A DNA stretch of 64,000 nt, from contig NC_081550.1 in the NCBI RefSeq assembly GCF_901000735.1, positions 7,504,329-7,568,328 of the forward strand, in the 5' to 3' direction. This document shows, in pieces, positions 52,754 to 64,000 of this stretch. The position numbers and the translations under genes were made by a program. Under the pieces are notes generated by a model, which was not told where the DNA came from, searched no databases, and saw nothing but the letters and a program-made list of their open reading frames with translations. This DNA is from Corylus avellana. Lineage: Eukaryota; Streptophyta; Magnoliopsida; Fagales; Betulaceae. Numbering within the stretch: the stretch's first letter is position 1; the number at the start of each line of letters is the position of its first letter.

Positions 52754-55700
52754 AAACTTTAGAGGGAAAGAAAGAGAAATAGAAAGTCACGTTAATGGCA
52801 CCTCTAAAAAAGTTAACTATACTCATAAAATTAAAACTAACGTATTGGCTAAGTTCATTTATTAACATAATTTTTAAAATAAAATAAATTTTGCTATACG
52901 CAAATTATATTATACATAAAAAGAATTATATGTCACCTTAGAACTTAAAATTATACATAAAAGGAATTAAACTTTTAAAACTATTTATTTTATATTTAAA
53001 TATAAATAAAGCCCCACTTAAATTTGTCACCTTAGAACTAAAATCTATTGAACCAGCCCTAATTTTAAATTGTTAGCCGGGTGGTAATTATACGCAGAAT
53101 TTATAAATATTATGTTACCCCCAAAAAAATGTCATGTTCAACTAAGATGTATTGAGAGAGAGTGAGGACAAGGATCCTTTCTATTTCATGGTTATAATTT
53201 AAAGTTAATGCATCTAATGGTGTATATAATGATATATTATTCAAGCTTCTTTTTTTTTTTTTTTTAAATTCAAGTTAACATTAGTATCATATGCATCATT
53301 AGATGCATAAACTTTAAATTTTAATAATAAAATTGATATTATAAATTTCTTTTGAATTTAATTTTTTTTTTTTTAAGGAGAAGAAAGGGAAAGAGTATAT
53401 ATACTTAATGGCCTAAAAGCCAGCTGATTAACAAATAAAAATTTAAGACATGTCATATGCCATGAATCATATTTAAATATTAATGAATGGAGCTTAAGGC
53501 AGATACCATAATAGGCTTCATTTAGTTAATGCAACTCTAAACATCTTCATAAATAAATAATAATAATAATTAAATAAACCCTAAACTAAAACTAGAGTCA
53601 ATCATGGTGTACGGTTCTCTTGATAAAGAATATATGTGCAACATAAAAGTCAAAAAAATAGGTCACGATTTTCAAAGAATCTGCAATTGATGTGGAAGTG
53701 CACTTATCTTTTTGTCCCAAGGGCTTTTCATTTCCATTGCTTTAACATCATAAAAGCAGGAAAGTGCCCTTAAGTGATCACATTATATTATATATTATAT
53801 TATATTATATTATATAGTTTTGTTTTTTATATGAGAAGATAGGAAAGGGTATTTCAAAACCTAGACAAGTTTTAGATTTGTAGGCGAAACTCCTATGAAA
53901 GTGTATGGGTGTCTCAAACTGATACATGCTCTTACAAATCACTAGAAAAGTTGCTGCTAATATCGGAATAAAATATATAAAAATATAAAAATATAAAAAA
54001 CTTTTTACTACCAGAAGCAAGATCCTAGTGCACGACAGCTCAAATCCCACTTCTTCTTGCTTTTTCTGCTGACCACTGGTCCTGTTCATTTAATTTGTGT
54101 GGTTGATGTGGAGTCTGACCCATGTTCAAGCAACTTATGCATTTGTATTATACTTCAGAATAATAATAATAAAAAAAAAAACAAAGAAAAGTGAATTGCC
54201 CCTTCGGTTTGTCGAATGAATATAGAATAAAGTTTCATCAGCATAATGTCATTGTTTTATATCTGCTATCTCCAGATCAGTGCTTATCATTTGATCTTAT
54301 TTAACTTCTGTTGTGATTTTCTTTTATTTGCAGCCTAACTTTGATTATATGCAAGAAAATCACTAAAAAAAAACCTTTTCTACTGCATAATATATATATA
54401 TTGACAGAGCAATGGAAAGCTTGACAGACAAGAAGAATATTAGAAAACCTTTGATTTACTGTAACAACTAGGTTGAAGCTGTACTGAAAATCCTACAAGA
54501 GCTAAGGTGTCGGAAGGATTTGTGAGGTTTTTGGTTTTGGTTTTGGTCTATATGGAACATATATTATAGAGAAATTATTCGTGTCAAATTCAATAGTGAA
54601 TTCCTCTATTCACTATAGAGATGGTTGAAAAAGAAATAAATTCTATCATTTTTCTATATTCTAACACCCCCTTCACTTAAGCTAAAAATTGCTGAAAACT
54701 TGAGTTTGTAAAGGAAATGAATTAAAAGACAGGCTAAGTAGGTAAATGCGGGACAAGCTGGTGCTGGCGATAACGGTTGACAATGGCAACCAAAGAAATA
54801 CTAGAGAACGAAAACCGGGAGTTGCCGATAAACTAACCATGAAAGTCCAATGAAGGGCTACATCATACTCGGCCGTGGATCATTGGTGATTTGGGCAATA
54901 GATCACAACAAACTTAGCTTGACTATGCCGAATGAATTGCTTTCTAAATTCATTATTATTTTGTGTGCTAGCAAAGTTGCTTTCTAAATTCCACAAGGGC
55001 ATTGCACTTCATCAAGAACAAATAAGCTTAAAAAAAAAAAAAAACTACTCTTCCTCGGCCTAAAAGGTCAGGAAAACAACTCACGTCCTCGACCTAAAGA
55101 CCAGGACAAAAATTAAAAATCAAAAAATCAAAACTAAAATCTAAAAAAAAAACAAAATCTCCAATACAGGCAGCAACGGAGAAGCACAGCTCTATTTGAT
55201 ATGTTAAATCATTATTTATCTCGAAAGCTTAAACTCTTTCTCGTTCTCTTTCTCTGCAGCTCTCTTTCACCACCTTTCTTCCTTGCGGCCAGCAAACACC
55301 TAACTCTTAACTCCATTTTTTAAGAATTTGGTAGTAGGTTTGTTCAGTTCTACTTGGCAAAATATTCCTTTTCTTCACTAAAGGGGATACTACAGATTGT
55401 CCTTAGGAAAAGCAAAATATTCATTCAAACACAACATTATTAAAGAACTTGTAGTGTCTTAGGAAAAACAAGAGCCGTTGGTTTGAGACTTTTAGTCAAC
55501 AGAATGTCCTTTAAGGCACTACAAGTTCTTTAATGTTGTGTTTCAATGAATAATTTTAAAACATATATTAAACTTTGTAAAATCATCAAATTTAGGTAAG
55601 TTGTCATTGTTTGCGACCATATTTAGAATTTGAGAAATTAGAGCATTAATGTAATTATAAAGATTATTGTTATTGTAAGAACAGGTTCTTACCGCCAAAC

Positions 55701-56052
55701 GCTCGATTAATTCACACGTGTGAAACAGAAAGGATAAAAGCACGAGAGCTTGCCAATGGGTGCCAATAAAAATAGTTTCAATGCTTAAGTCAGAATAATG
55801 TTAAGATCTGAGTTAACTCAGACGATGGCGGCGATGGTGACGTGGCACCTTTACAAAAATTCGAAAATTTATTTCACAGTAATAGAAAATAGTTAGCTCA
55901 GTAATTAGGGTAAAACTTAATTAATTATTTATTTCTTTAATCTTTTTTCATTCTGTTGGTAATTAACTCAAACATAGCACCCAAACTTTACAAGAATTGA
56001 GTTCAGGGATATTATCATCGTTAGATATACTAGTGATACCTATTTTGACTAT
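52752..56052. other. AT-rich intergenic stretch
   Basis: No gene was recognised. It contains an ATATT-type repeat at about 53785-53816. Inverted similar sequences lie at 55428-55455 and 55510-55550 (TTAAAGAACTTGTAGTG versus CACTACAAGTTCTTTAA), probably the ends of a small MITE of about 120 bp. Confidence 0.45.
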
Positions 56053-59000
56053 TTACATCTCTGCCTGTTTATTACCAGTCAATGGTTCCGGCCGACGAGT
56101 GTAATTTTCCGGTGAACCTGAAGTTGGCCCACCGACCCTTACAACAACATGAGGGCATTCAATCTCGGAGACCGGTTTAACATCTTCTAAAAGTGATTGT
56201 TCCGGCAAGACGGCTTTAGGCTTCACACTCTCAAAATTTGCTACAGAGGCCAGCTCATTAACGGCGTCACGGATTCTCTCGGTGCAGCCGACAACATCAA
56301 TAAGCAGTGAAGCCACTGTCGCCGCCGGAATCACTGCTAAGAGGTCGTCGGCGTCTTCAAATAAGCCTGATCTCAGCACTGATTCAAGATTCCCGGCGGC
56401 GGCTTTTGAATTTGAAACGTGGCGGTCGGCGGAAGACTGCTGGCTCATTGTTCGTACTGCAGATGATAATTCTTTCAGCGCCTTGCCGCATTCCAGGCTC
56501 ATTTCTGTGCATGCCTCCTGGATTTTACTGCGAATTTCCGGCGACGCCTGCGACTGCATAGGAAGATCATACGAAGCTGGGGATTGAATATATGGGTAAT
56601 GGAAAATTTTGCTTATCCCAACCTTTCAGCGCTTTTGCAATCATAATCTTGAATTTTTAATTTTTGTAATACGGTATTTTATTGTACCGTTAAGGTTAAA
56701 TAAAACGGTAAGTAAGTGAAATGTTTCTTATACTCTTAAAAAATTTATAAAAATACAAATTTTCCTTTATTAAAAAGAAACTAATAAAAAAATAGAACGG
56801 GTGAAATGCCCGTGAATCACCTAATCCATAGTTTGGTCATGTGTCATTAGACTCACCGTTAGCGGCCAACACTACTTTTGACATTCTTTGTCAGGATTTG
56901 ACTGAAAATCTTAATGGAAAGATAAAATTGAAAGAAAATTTTTTTTGGAATACGGACATTGCAAAAATTAAACGTTCAAGATTATGATTACAAAAACGCT
57001 GATAGCCGAGGGCAAGTAAAGTTGCCCTTTGTTTGAAATGGACCAACTTTTTTGGTCCATTATTTATGTGTCTTACTTGAACATCAGAGTTGAGGTAGCT
57101 ACTAAGGGCGTCTATTCGGTAGGCGCATTCGCGGGTTAGAGCTCCAATTTGAAGGTATTGTTTCCAAGGGTGGCGGAACTGGAATTGGCCATGACAAGGC
57201 TCCCAGCTTGCAAAATTAGCCTGCAAAAAACNNNNNNNNNNNNNNNNNNNNCTTTTATTAAAAAGAAACTAATAAAAAAATAGAACGGGTGAAATGGCCG
57301 TGAATCACCTAATCCATAGTTTGGTCACGTGTCATTAGACTCACCGTTGGCGGCCAACACTACTTTTGACATTCTTTATCAGGATTTGACTGAAAATCTT
57401 AACGGAAGGATAAAATTGAAAGAAATTTTTTTTTGGAATACGGACATTGCAAAAATTAAACGTTCAAGATTATGATTACAAAAACAATGATAGCCGAGGG
57501 CAAGTAAAGTTGCCCTTTGTTTGAAATGGACATACTTTTTTGGTCCATTATTTATGTGTCTTACTTGAACATCAGAGTTGAGGTAGCTACTAAGGGCGTC
57601 TATTCGGTAGGCGCATTCGCGGGTTAGAGCTCCAATTTGAAGGTATTGTTTCCAAGGGTGGCGGAACTGGAATTGGCCATGACAAGGCTCCCAGCTTGCA
57701 AAATTAGCCTGCAAAAAACATCATATGATCAACATCTGAGGATTTTTTAAGTAAATTTTCAGAGACAGGGACAGAGAGAACTTGTTACCCACCAAGGATT
57801 CTTCAGTACTTTTTGAATTGAGAACATTCTTGTATTCTTTCAGAAACAACTTGTCATGATGATCATTACCCTCTCCATCTTCTGATGTTTTGAAGTATTC
57901 ACCTCCAAATCCTATGAATTTGTCAAGTTCTATAAGCTATGATTATTGATGCTCATAAATTGAAGGAGAAAAAGGACAATATAATTAATTAGCATGTTGG
58001 ATTTTTAGTCCTTTTTTCTTTTATGCATGTCTATGAACAGGTTGTGTACTTTTTTTTTTAGTTGTACCTTCTAAGAAGTTGGCCAGCTTTTCCATGTTGA
58101 GAGCAATCAGATTGTGTAGATCTTCTCCAGCCCAAACAGGGCAAATCAAAATGGATATTATCACACAGGCTGAGGCACCTATGATAATGGTTGATAGCCT
58201 CTTGTGTGCCAACTCTAATATCTCATCATCTCGAAAACCAGACACAGATATCAGGGAGAATGTCAATATAAATATCAACAGCCCATAATCATATCTTGCC
58301 TTGATTTTTGGGAAGAACCGTACAAATGTTGATGTAGTAGCTGCAGCACATGTGGTACAAACCCATTGGCTACTTATTATTCACATATTTGTAAAATGAA
58401 TAATGCTACTGTTATACAACTGAGATAACGTGACAAAAAAATAAGAAGAAAAAGAGCTCACCTTGGAGGAAGACAAAGATCCCAAGTAGAATGGGTTCAC
58501 CTATCTGTCCACAGAGGCTAGCTAGATGGTGAGCTCCAACACCCAAAGCACCAGCTAGCAATGTTGCCAATCCCCTATTGAGACCTTTTCCAAGAGTGGC
58601 TCCTGAAAGCATGCCAAGAATTGTTTGCTTTAATTTGATTTGATTTACAAGTGAACAAATACAAACCTATAAACTTGAGAATTTGTCTAGAATTTCCAAC
58701 ATGTTCCAAAACATTACCTACAGAGAATTCAAAAACGACAACCACAGTGACAACTGCCCACATTGCTGAGACACCAAAATTGACATAGAGTGGCTGATAG
58801 TAGTAGACCAAGGAAACCAAGGAGAGTGCAACTCCAACTTTTGCTGAGTGAGTTACTCTTCTGGGGTCATCTTGGGCAAGCTTTTTGGTGGAGGCAGCAA
58901 TCTCAAATGCCTTGGCTGCAAGCCTCTGAGGCAGGGCCTTAAGGAAGGAGCAGCATCGAGTGAGTAGCAGCATTTGTTTCTCAGGGCTTGCAGTGCTCAT
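56053..59000 (-). CDS. ALMT: Aluminum-activated malate transporter family protein (ALMT), six exons
   Basis: An anion channel of plant membranes conducting malate and other anions. Exons: 58718-59000, 58462-58602, 58068-58340, 57793-57911, 57565-57708 and 56053-56547, all with GT-AG borders and matching phases, giving 484 residues, normal for the family. The start is the ATG at 59000 (MSTASPEKQ), since the frame above it has no ATG. Exons 1-3 hold the transmembrane half ([76 protein letters not shown]). Exons 4-6 hold the cytosolic half, including [11 protein letters not shown], the [17 protein letters not shown] block, and [18 protein letters not shown] with [15 protein letters not shown]. 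An extra copy of exon 5 (57077-57220) lies beyond a 20-N gap and would be in phase if spliced in. I regard it as an assembly duplicate. Confidence 0.92.
56765..57231. repeat. Extra copy of the ALMT exon 5 region
   Basis: This 467-bp block matches 57252-57719 with about ten differences and includes a full exon 5 (57077-57220) with intact splice sites. It ends exactly at the 20-N gap. Confidence 0.9.
57232..57251. other. Assembly gap, 20 N, between duplicated ALMT exon 5 blocks
   Basis: Flanked by near-identical sequence on both sides, as expected for an unmerged contig overlap. Confidence 0.9.
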
Positions 59001-60008
59001 CTCTGTGGCTGCTATCCAAGTAGTGGCAGACAAGTTTTCTTGTTTTTTGCATGAACTGATGAGGGAGGGGGAGGGGGAAGGGGAGGAGGAGAAATGGAGG
59101 GCTCCAGATGATGCTTTTGGAGGGGATCTACAGGCCTTGATTTATAAGAAGAAAGCATTATGTAGGAGGGATATAATAATATTACTTGTATTCGATCAAC
59201 ACGTTTTCTTGTCTTTTACTTTGTACGGCTCCAAGTACAAGAGAATTTACACTGAAAGAAAGAGGTTGAAAATGCAAAAGCAGCATAATATATATATACA
59301 AGTGCATTGTAGCTCTGGATTGATGTTGTTACCCATTGTCAGAACTCCTTAAGGTAATTAAAGGTGAAAGTCACATCACTACAAAACTATCATTTTAGTT
59401 CTCCTTGCACGCCAGCCTACGAGAAATGCTACGCATATTTTTACTCACGTTTTTTGACGTGACTTTTAAAAATTATCATTAGATAATCAAAATTCAAAAA
59501 ATGATTAATTTCAAATCTAATAACGATTTCAAAAGTCATGCCAAGTAATGTGTAGCATTACTCAAAATCTATATTACTAGTAATCAAGTACAGGCGTCCA
59601 AAGAGATACGAAAACCCCTCTTTTTTACACTTTCAAGTGCTTATGTTCAAAAAGATGGAGAATAAGCAGATAAGATTAAAAAACGTTGTAGTGAAAAGTT
59701 GACGTTGCAACCCACACGTTAGAGAGTAAGCACTTGAAACGAAAGTTGGCTTAGCGTTTGTGGAGTCTAAATAACCTGAGTTTGTGATAATGATGGCATA
59801 ACCAAATGTAGAATAGGTGTGTAACTATGAACTGTATCCCATGGTTTAAAGCACTAAGAGAGAATCACGCTGAAACACAGTCCATGCACTCTGTCATTTT
59901 CGGTTCCGCTTAAAAAGATAAGCCTTTTCCCCTTCTCCGGCTTAGGTTAGCTGAAAAGATGGCCCACATATTCCCTTAGGGTTTTTTTTTTTTTCGTTGA
60001 GCAAGGGC

Positions 60009-60039
<31 letters not shown>

Positions 60040-60400
60040 AAAGAAAAACACAAACTCGAAAGTTCTAAGTAAAGCACAGACATGATAACTTTCCTAGCAA
60101 GGAGCCAGAGGAGAAGTTATCAGTTTGGACTTTTGAGCATATAATATATACTCCAGCTTTGTTCCAGAGATGACTTGAACTCAACTTTATAATAATCAAC
60201 TCGGACGCCTTGCCTTGCTGTCTGGATTTGGCAGCATAAATCCTGTTTCAACAATTTATTTATTTTTTAATTTGTGATTGACCCCAAACTTTATTTAATA
60301 GAGAATATATGTTTATGCTCAAAAGTGTTTAGATTGCTCTCTGAAGTGTTGGCAATGGGTGGACCTCTCTCTCACAAAATATTTTGTGTACCAAGGGTTA
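59001..60400. other. Upstream region of ALMT and intergenic DNA
   Basis: The ALMT promoter is on the minus strand here. A TATATATATA stretch lies near 59290 and a longer AT repeat at 60010-60036. No other gene was recognised. Confidence 0.4.
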
Positions 60401-60899
60401 AATTAAAACTTGGGTTTTAAAATGAAAGTCAGTTCTGTTCGTTGTAGGTTTGCTTGATTGAGTGTTTATAGACTTTCGGTTTCAATATCTCACTTGATGC
60501 AGAACTTCGATCAATCGAACTCTTGGGTTTATGTATCATTTTTCAATGCATGCATTGCTTTGCTTGATCGTTTATCAATTGAAGGGTCAATCGAACTCTC
60601 AGAAATTTGTATCATTGCATATCACACTAGTTCGATTGGTCATGCATCGATCGAAGCCTTGAAAAGTCTAGAATTCTTTTATGCCTTTGGATGAGTTAGT
60701 TGATTATTGTAAAGTTGTAATGGTATATATATATATATGCTCTGCTCCATTCAGGCACATATACATACTGATATATCTGGTATGAAATCTAACATAAAAC
60801 ATAACATCAAACATCATCATAAATTACGTCATGCATGCTTTCGTTTGATCATTGCATTCCCATTTCCATTCATAATTTTTGTGTCCTTTTTGTTAGTTC

Positions 60900-61683
60900 T
60901 TGTTAGCTAATTCGGTGCTCAAAACCAAAGGTCCAAAGAAATTTGAATTTCCTCCATATTGCAATTGCTTTTCGGACAGAGGACTAAGCTGTCCGAACAG
61001 GAAAACCAGAGAGTCATTCTCTAGTTCCGAAGTAGAGGCTGTCCGGACAAGTCCTTACCCTGTTCAGAGAGCAAATCCAGAAAATAGCTTGCTGTCCGGA
61101 CAGGCACTAACCCTGTCCAGACACTCCACAGGTTTTATGCCCAAAACATGTTTTTAAGTGGGCTCATGTTTAGGGTTTTGTATGTGATATAAATACGTCT
61201 TTATAGACTTGGAGAGGTACAAATTTCTACCCTAGAGCTCGTCAGAGGCTGAGCTAAGAGCGATCATATGTTGTGAGCTATAAATTGTTACTCTTAGAGT
61301 TTTTATGTTAGTTTGATTTGTGTACTTTATTGAGAAGTCTATCGGAAGGATCCGGTAAAGGAGAATCACGTTGAAAAAGATTGTGAGCAAGGAAACGAGT
61401 TGTAGGCTTGTTGATCTTACAGAGCCAAGGTCTTGCAAAGTGTTGTAAGTGTTCCTAATGTCTGTAATCTCTGAATAATACTTTGATAGTGATTTTCTAG
61501 GTTTGGTTACCTCGGAGAAGTTTTACTTTTAGATCATTTTCTAAAATGTTTCCTCTTCGTCACCAAAATATTTGTGTTTTCGTAATTTACTGCTTTACAT
61601 ATTTTGGTGCTTGAATTGTTTGTTGCCTCTTATTTGTTAATTCCACATTAATTGATATTTGGAGTCTGCATAGCGTTTTTCAA
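60900..61683 (+). mobile_element. Probable 5' LTR of a decayed Copia element
   Basis: The segment ends just before a primer-binding-site-like sequence. It carries repeated CTGTCCGGACAG-like palindromes (60976-61125), and its 3' end reads ...GCATAGCGTTTTTCA. The LTR start was not determined and may lie left of 60900. Confidence 0.45.
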
Positions 61684-61697
61684 TTGGTATCGGGTTC
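61684..61697 (+). other. Primer-binding-site-like sequence
   Basis: TTGGTATCGGGTTC differs from the usual TTGGTATCAGAGC at a few bases. Confidence 0.45.
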
Positions 61698-61747
61698 ACT
61701 CTATTTGGCTTAAATTTTTGAGTGAGATCCTTGACTCCTTTTTACTA

Positions 61748-62519
61748 TGAATACATCTTAGTCCGACTCTTTTGGCTTTGATAATCTTAACGATGTGTAC
61801 AAGATCATCTCTGATGAGTATAGTAAACTATTCTACAAATACAAAAAGATTTGTTAGAATTTTAAAGATGTAGAACAGGAAAAAGAATCATTGATGACCA
61901 AATTGTCTGAATCACATACCTTGATTAATTCTTTAAATTCTAAGATGTTTATGCTTGTTGAAAAAAAATCTATCACTTGAAAATGATTTAAAAGATTCTA
62001 AAGAAATCTCACAAAAATCCTATTGTGATAATTTGAAAAGTTTTTTCTATGTTGATAATAAGTATAGTATGATTGTTGATAATACTGGTAGCTCTACTTC
62101 ACATGCTTCTAAATCTGAAAGAAATACCTTGTTTGTTAAGCCTGTGAATGTTAAAGAAGTCAAGGCTAATATAGTCTGTTTGGATAAAGGCAAAACTTCT
62201 TGTTTGGATAATTGTGTGAAGCCTAAATCCAAGACTTCTTTTAAGAAACAAACTCAAGCTAAGTTTGTTCCTTCTTGCCATCATTGTGGGATTATTGGTC
62301 ACATCAGACCAAACTATTTTTATTTTAAATCCCAAAGAAAAACTTGGCTTCTCCTAAGAAAGAAAAATGTGATATAGAATCTTTTTTGCCTAGATCAAAG
62401 TCTAAATATATCCCTCCTCATAAAAGACAACATTCTCAAAGGTTTGTTTCGACCTGTCATCGTTGTGGCAAAGTTGGACATATTCGATCAAATTGTTTTA
62501 AATTGAGACCTGCGTCATA
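61748..62519 (+). pseudogene. Decayed Copia gag with two zinc knuckles
   Basis: The frame resembles the Copia gag linker region (LMTKLSESHTLINSLNSK, SLENDLKDSKE) and includes two knuckles: CHHCGIIGHIRPNY, where the last Cys is Tyr, and an intact CHRCGKVGHIRSNC at about 62458-62499. Stops and frameshifts break it near 61858, 61977 and 62375. No protease, integrase or reverse transcriptase follows. Confidence 0.7.
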
Positions 62520-62699
62520 AATCTTAACAGTATGAGTGACACTACATAAATTTTTAAGTTGGTTACACTAAATTGAGAGTTCTTACAGTTTAGAGAGATG
62601 ATTGCAAAAGCATTAAAAGTTCAAGGGGGTTAAAGTGATTTTTTAAAAAATATATTTTCGTTCTACGTTTGAGAATGTCTTTGCAATAGAGTTGTGGAA

Positions 62700-63055
62700 T
62701 TCACCCATTTTGTTTTGTTTTTGAAGAAATTGAGCATACTTTTATTAATAATAACCAATTTAAGCACATCGCTCAAGGTTATCCAGGCACTCCGAAAGGA
62801 CTCAGTTTGCAGGGGGAGCTACGGTCATGTGGTGGAGGACGCGAAACTAATGCTGAATTCTTCATGTCAATGGGAGGCCAGTCATGTGAGGAGGACCGGA
62901 AATGTTGCAGCTCATCGTCTAGCTAGATATGCCTTAAGTTGTACCACATAACTAGTTTGGCATTTTGCTTGTGCTCTGTATTCTGGAGGTTGTTCTTGCG
63001 GAGAAAGTTGTTTCTTGATTTTTAAAGGCAGTTCCCAATTCAAAAAAAAATAATA
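62700..63055 (+). mobile_element. LINE tail (RNase H end), plus strand
   Basis: Encodes LKVIQALRKDSVCRGSYGHV, then WEASHVRRTGNVAAHRLARY and a stop at 62949-62951. This is the end of plant L1 RNase H. An A-rich tail follows at about 63041-63060. Confidence 0.75.
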
Positions 63056-63300
63056 AATAACATCAACAATACAATTGGGAACTTTCTTAAGATAAATCTC
63101 TTCCTCACTTGGCAAAAGCACCACCTTTACAAGGTGGTGCGCCGCCCCATTAGCAATGTGCCAGACGTGGTTAACTTTACATTGTTGGAGGCTATTTAAG
63201 ACTTTGCGAGCTTCCTCAATTAGGTGCTCGTATTTACTTCTCTCTGCAGCGCCTGTACCACCTAAAGAGCGTCACCATGTTTATTCAAGGGTAGCTAATT
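63050..63300 (-). mobile_element. LINE tail (RNase H end), minus strand
   Basis: The minus strand encodes YEHLIEEARKVLNSLQQCKV, then HIANGAAHHLVKV and LPSEEEIYLKKVPNCI, with frameshifts near 63240. It abuts the plus-strand tail, so two LINE ends meet tail to tail. Confidence 0.7.
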
Positions 63301-63938
63301 ATTTCAAGTAGCTTTTATGTAGGGATTAAAAAAAAAGGGCAAACAAACAAATAAACAAAAGCAACAACAACATCAAAATGGCAGCCTTCAAGCAGGGACG
63401 AACGTTAAGGGGGTCACGACTAACTTTAAGCAGAGATGGGAAAAACAACTTCACGAGGCCTCCGTAGAGAGAATAGAATTTTTTTCATTTCACAGTCAAG
63501 ATTTAAAGTTGATATATTTATACATGATGTCGATTATTTAAAAAAAAGAAGTGTCAATATTGATATCATATACACTGTTAAATGTACAAACTTTAATAAC
63601 CTCAACTGCTCCGCCTTAGGCTATTAGCAGTTTTAAAATAACCACCGATTAGCGATTATTTGAAGTTAAAATTGCACTGCATATCTGCTTTTTTAATATG
63701 GGTCTTTTGGACTTATTTTTGAGTTTTTGGCCTTCTTGAACCTATTTGTTTGGTCCCTTTTTCTTTTTTGTTTTGTTTTGTTTTGTTTTTTTAGCCTCTT
63801 TGTAGGGCTTTTTTTGGTTTAACTTTTAAGATAATCCCCTTTTTTTTCTCCCCATGAATCATAACAAAGTCTTTTTTTTTTTTGGTCCTGGACAATGATT
63901 CATAACTAAGTTTAAAGACAATTTCCTCAACAACAAAA

Positions 63939-63971
<33 letters not shown>

Positions 63972-64000
63972 AATAAATAAAAAGAAGCATTCACCAAAAA
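63301..64000. other. AT-rich right edge
   Basis: No gene was recognised. A TAATAATAAT-type microsatellite lies at about 63940-63980. Confidence 0.4.

Noticed and set aside
59001..59033. ALMT start at 59033
   Set aside because: That position is TTG; the first in-frame ATG is at 59000.

Overview
The window is nuclear DNA of a flowering plant, most likely a woody eudicot. The evidence is spliced genes with GT-AG introns, plant-type genes (class III chitinase, ALMT malate transporter, chloroplast cysteine desulfurase), plant L1-type LINEs with a DUF4283-like ORF1, Copia elements primed by initiator tRNA-Met, a Pack-MULE and a CACTA terminus. Assembly gaps are at 1666-1765, 22105-22204 and 45608-45707 (100 N each), 37237-37256 and 57232-57251 (20 N each), 36434-36703 (270 N), 38253-38498 (246 N) and 52641-52703 (63 N). 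Several apparent rearrangements end exactly at these gaps and are probably assembly artefacts.

Layout. 0-5.6 kb: duplicated flank of a small gene, a truncated Pack-MULE, a SINE, a LINE tail and two MITEs. 5.6-11.5 kb: a nearly intact L1-type LINE with a clean target-site duplication. 13.1-13.5 kb: a complete TRIM element. 14.9-15.2 kb: a CACTA terminus. 16.1-16.5 kb: a two-exon gene for a 62-residue Brawnin/UQCC6-like protein. 17.3-18.3 kb: a complete Pack-MULE carrying the start of a NOSIP gene. 18.5-20.3 kb: a Pumilio fragment and a degenerate repeat field. 20.6-22.1 kb: the 5' part of a Copia element. 22.2-22.8 kb: last exons of an unrecognised gene. 23.5-23.9 kb: a Mutator-type MITE.

27.3-28.0 kb holds a conserved basic protein, probably organellar; 30.7-31.6 kb a class III chitinase with one frameshift; 32.0-32.5 kb (minus) an intact eIF1A. 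32.9-37.5 kb is rich in related non-LTR retroelement tails. 38.5-51.4 kb holds two inverted, head-to-head, overlapping partial copies of the chloroplast cysteine desulfurase NFS2/SUFS: exons 1-7 on minus and exons 4-10 on plus. Between them they cover the whole gene. 56.0-59.0 kb (minus) is a six-exon ALMT gene whose exon 5 is duplicated across a 20-N gap. 60.4-63.3 kb is a decayed Copia element and two LINE tails.

The host genes (Brawnin-like, eIF1A, NFS2, ALMT, chitinase) are unrelated housekeeping, transport or defence genes and do not form a pathway. I found no convincing new multi-gene system. The most useful observations are the Pack-MULE with a matching empty site, the TRIM, the LINE inserted in a palindrome, the reciprocal NFS2 halves and an unexplained 83-codon ORF antisense in NFS2 intron 3.
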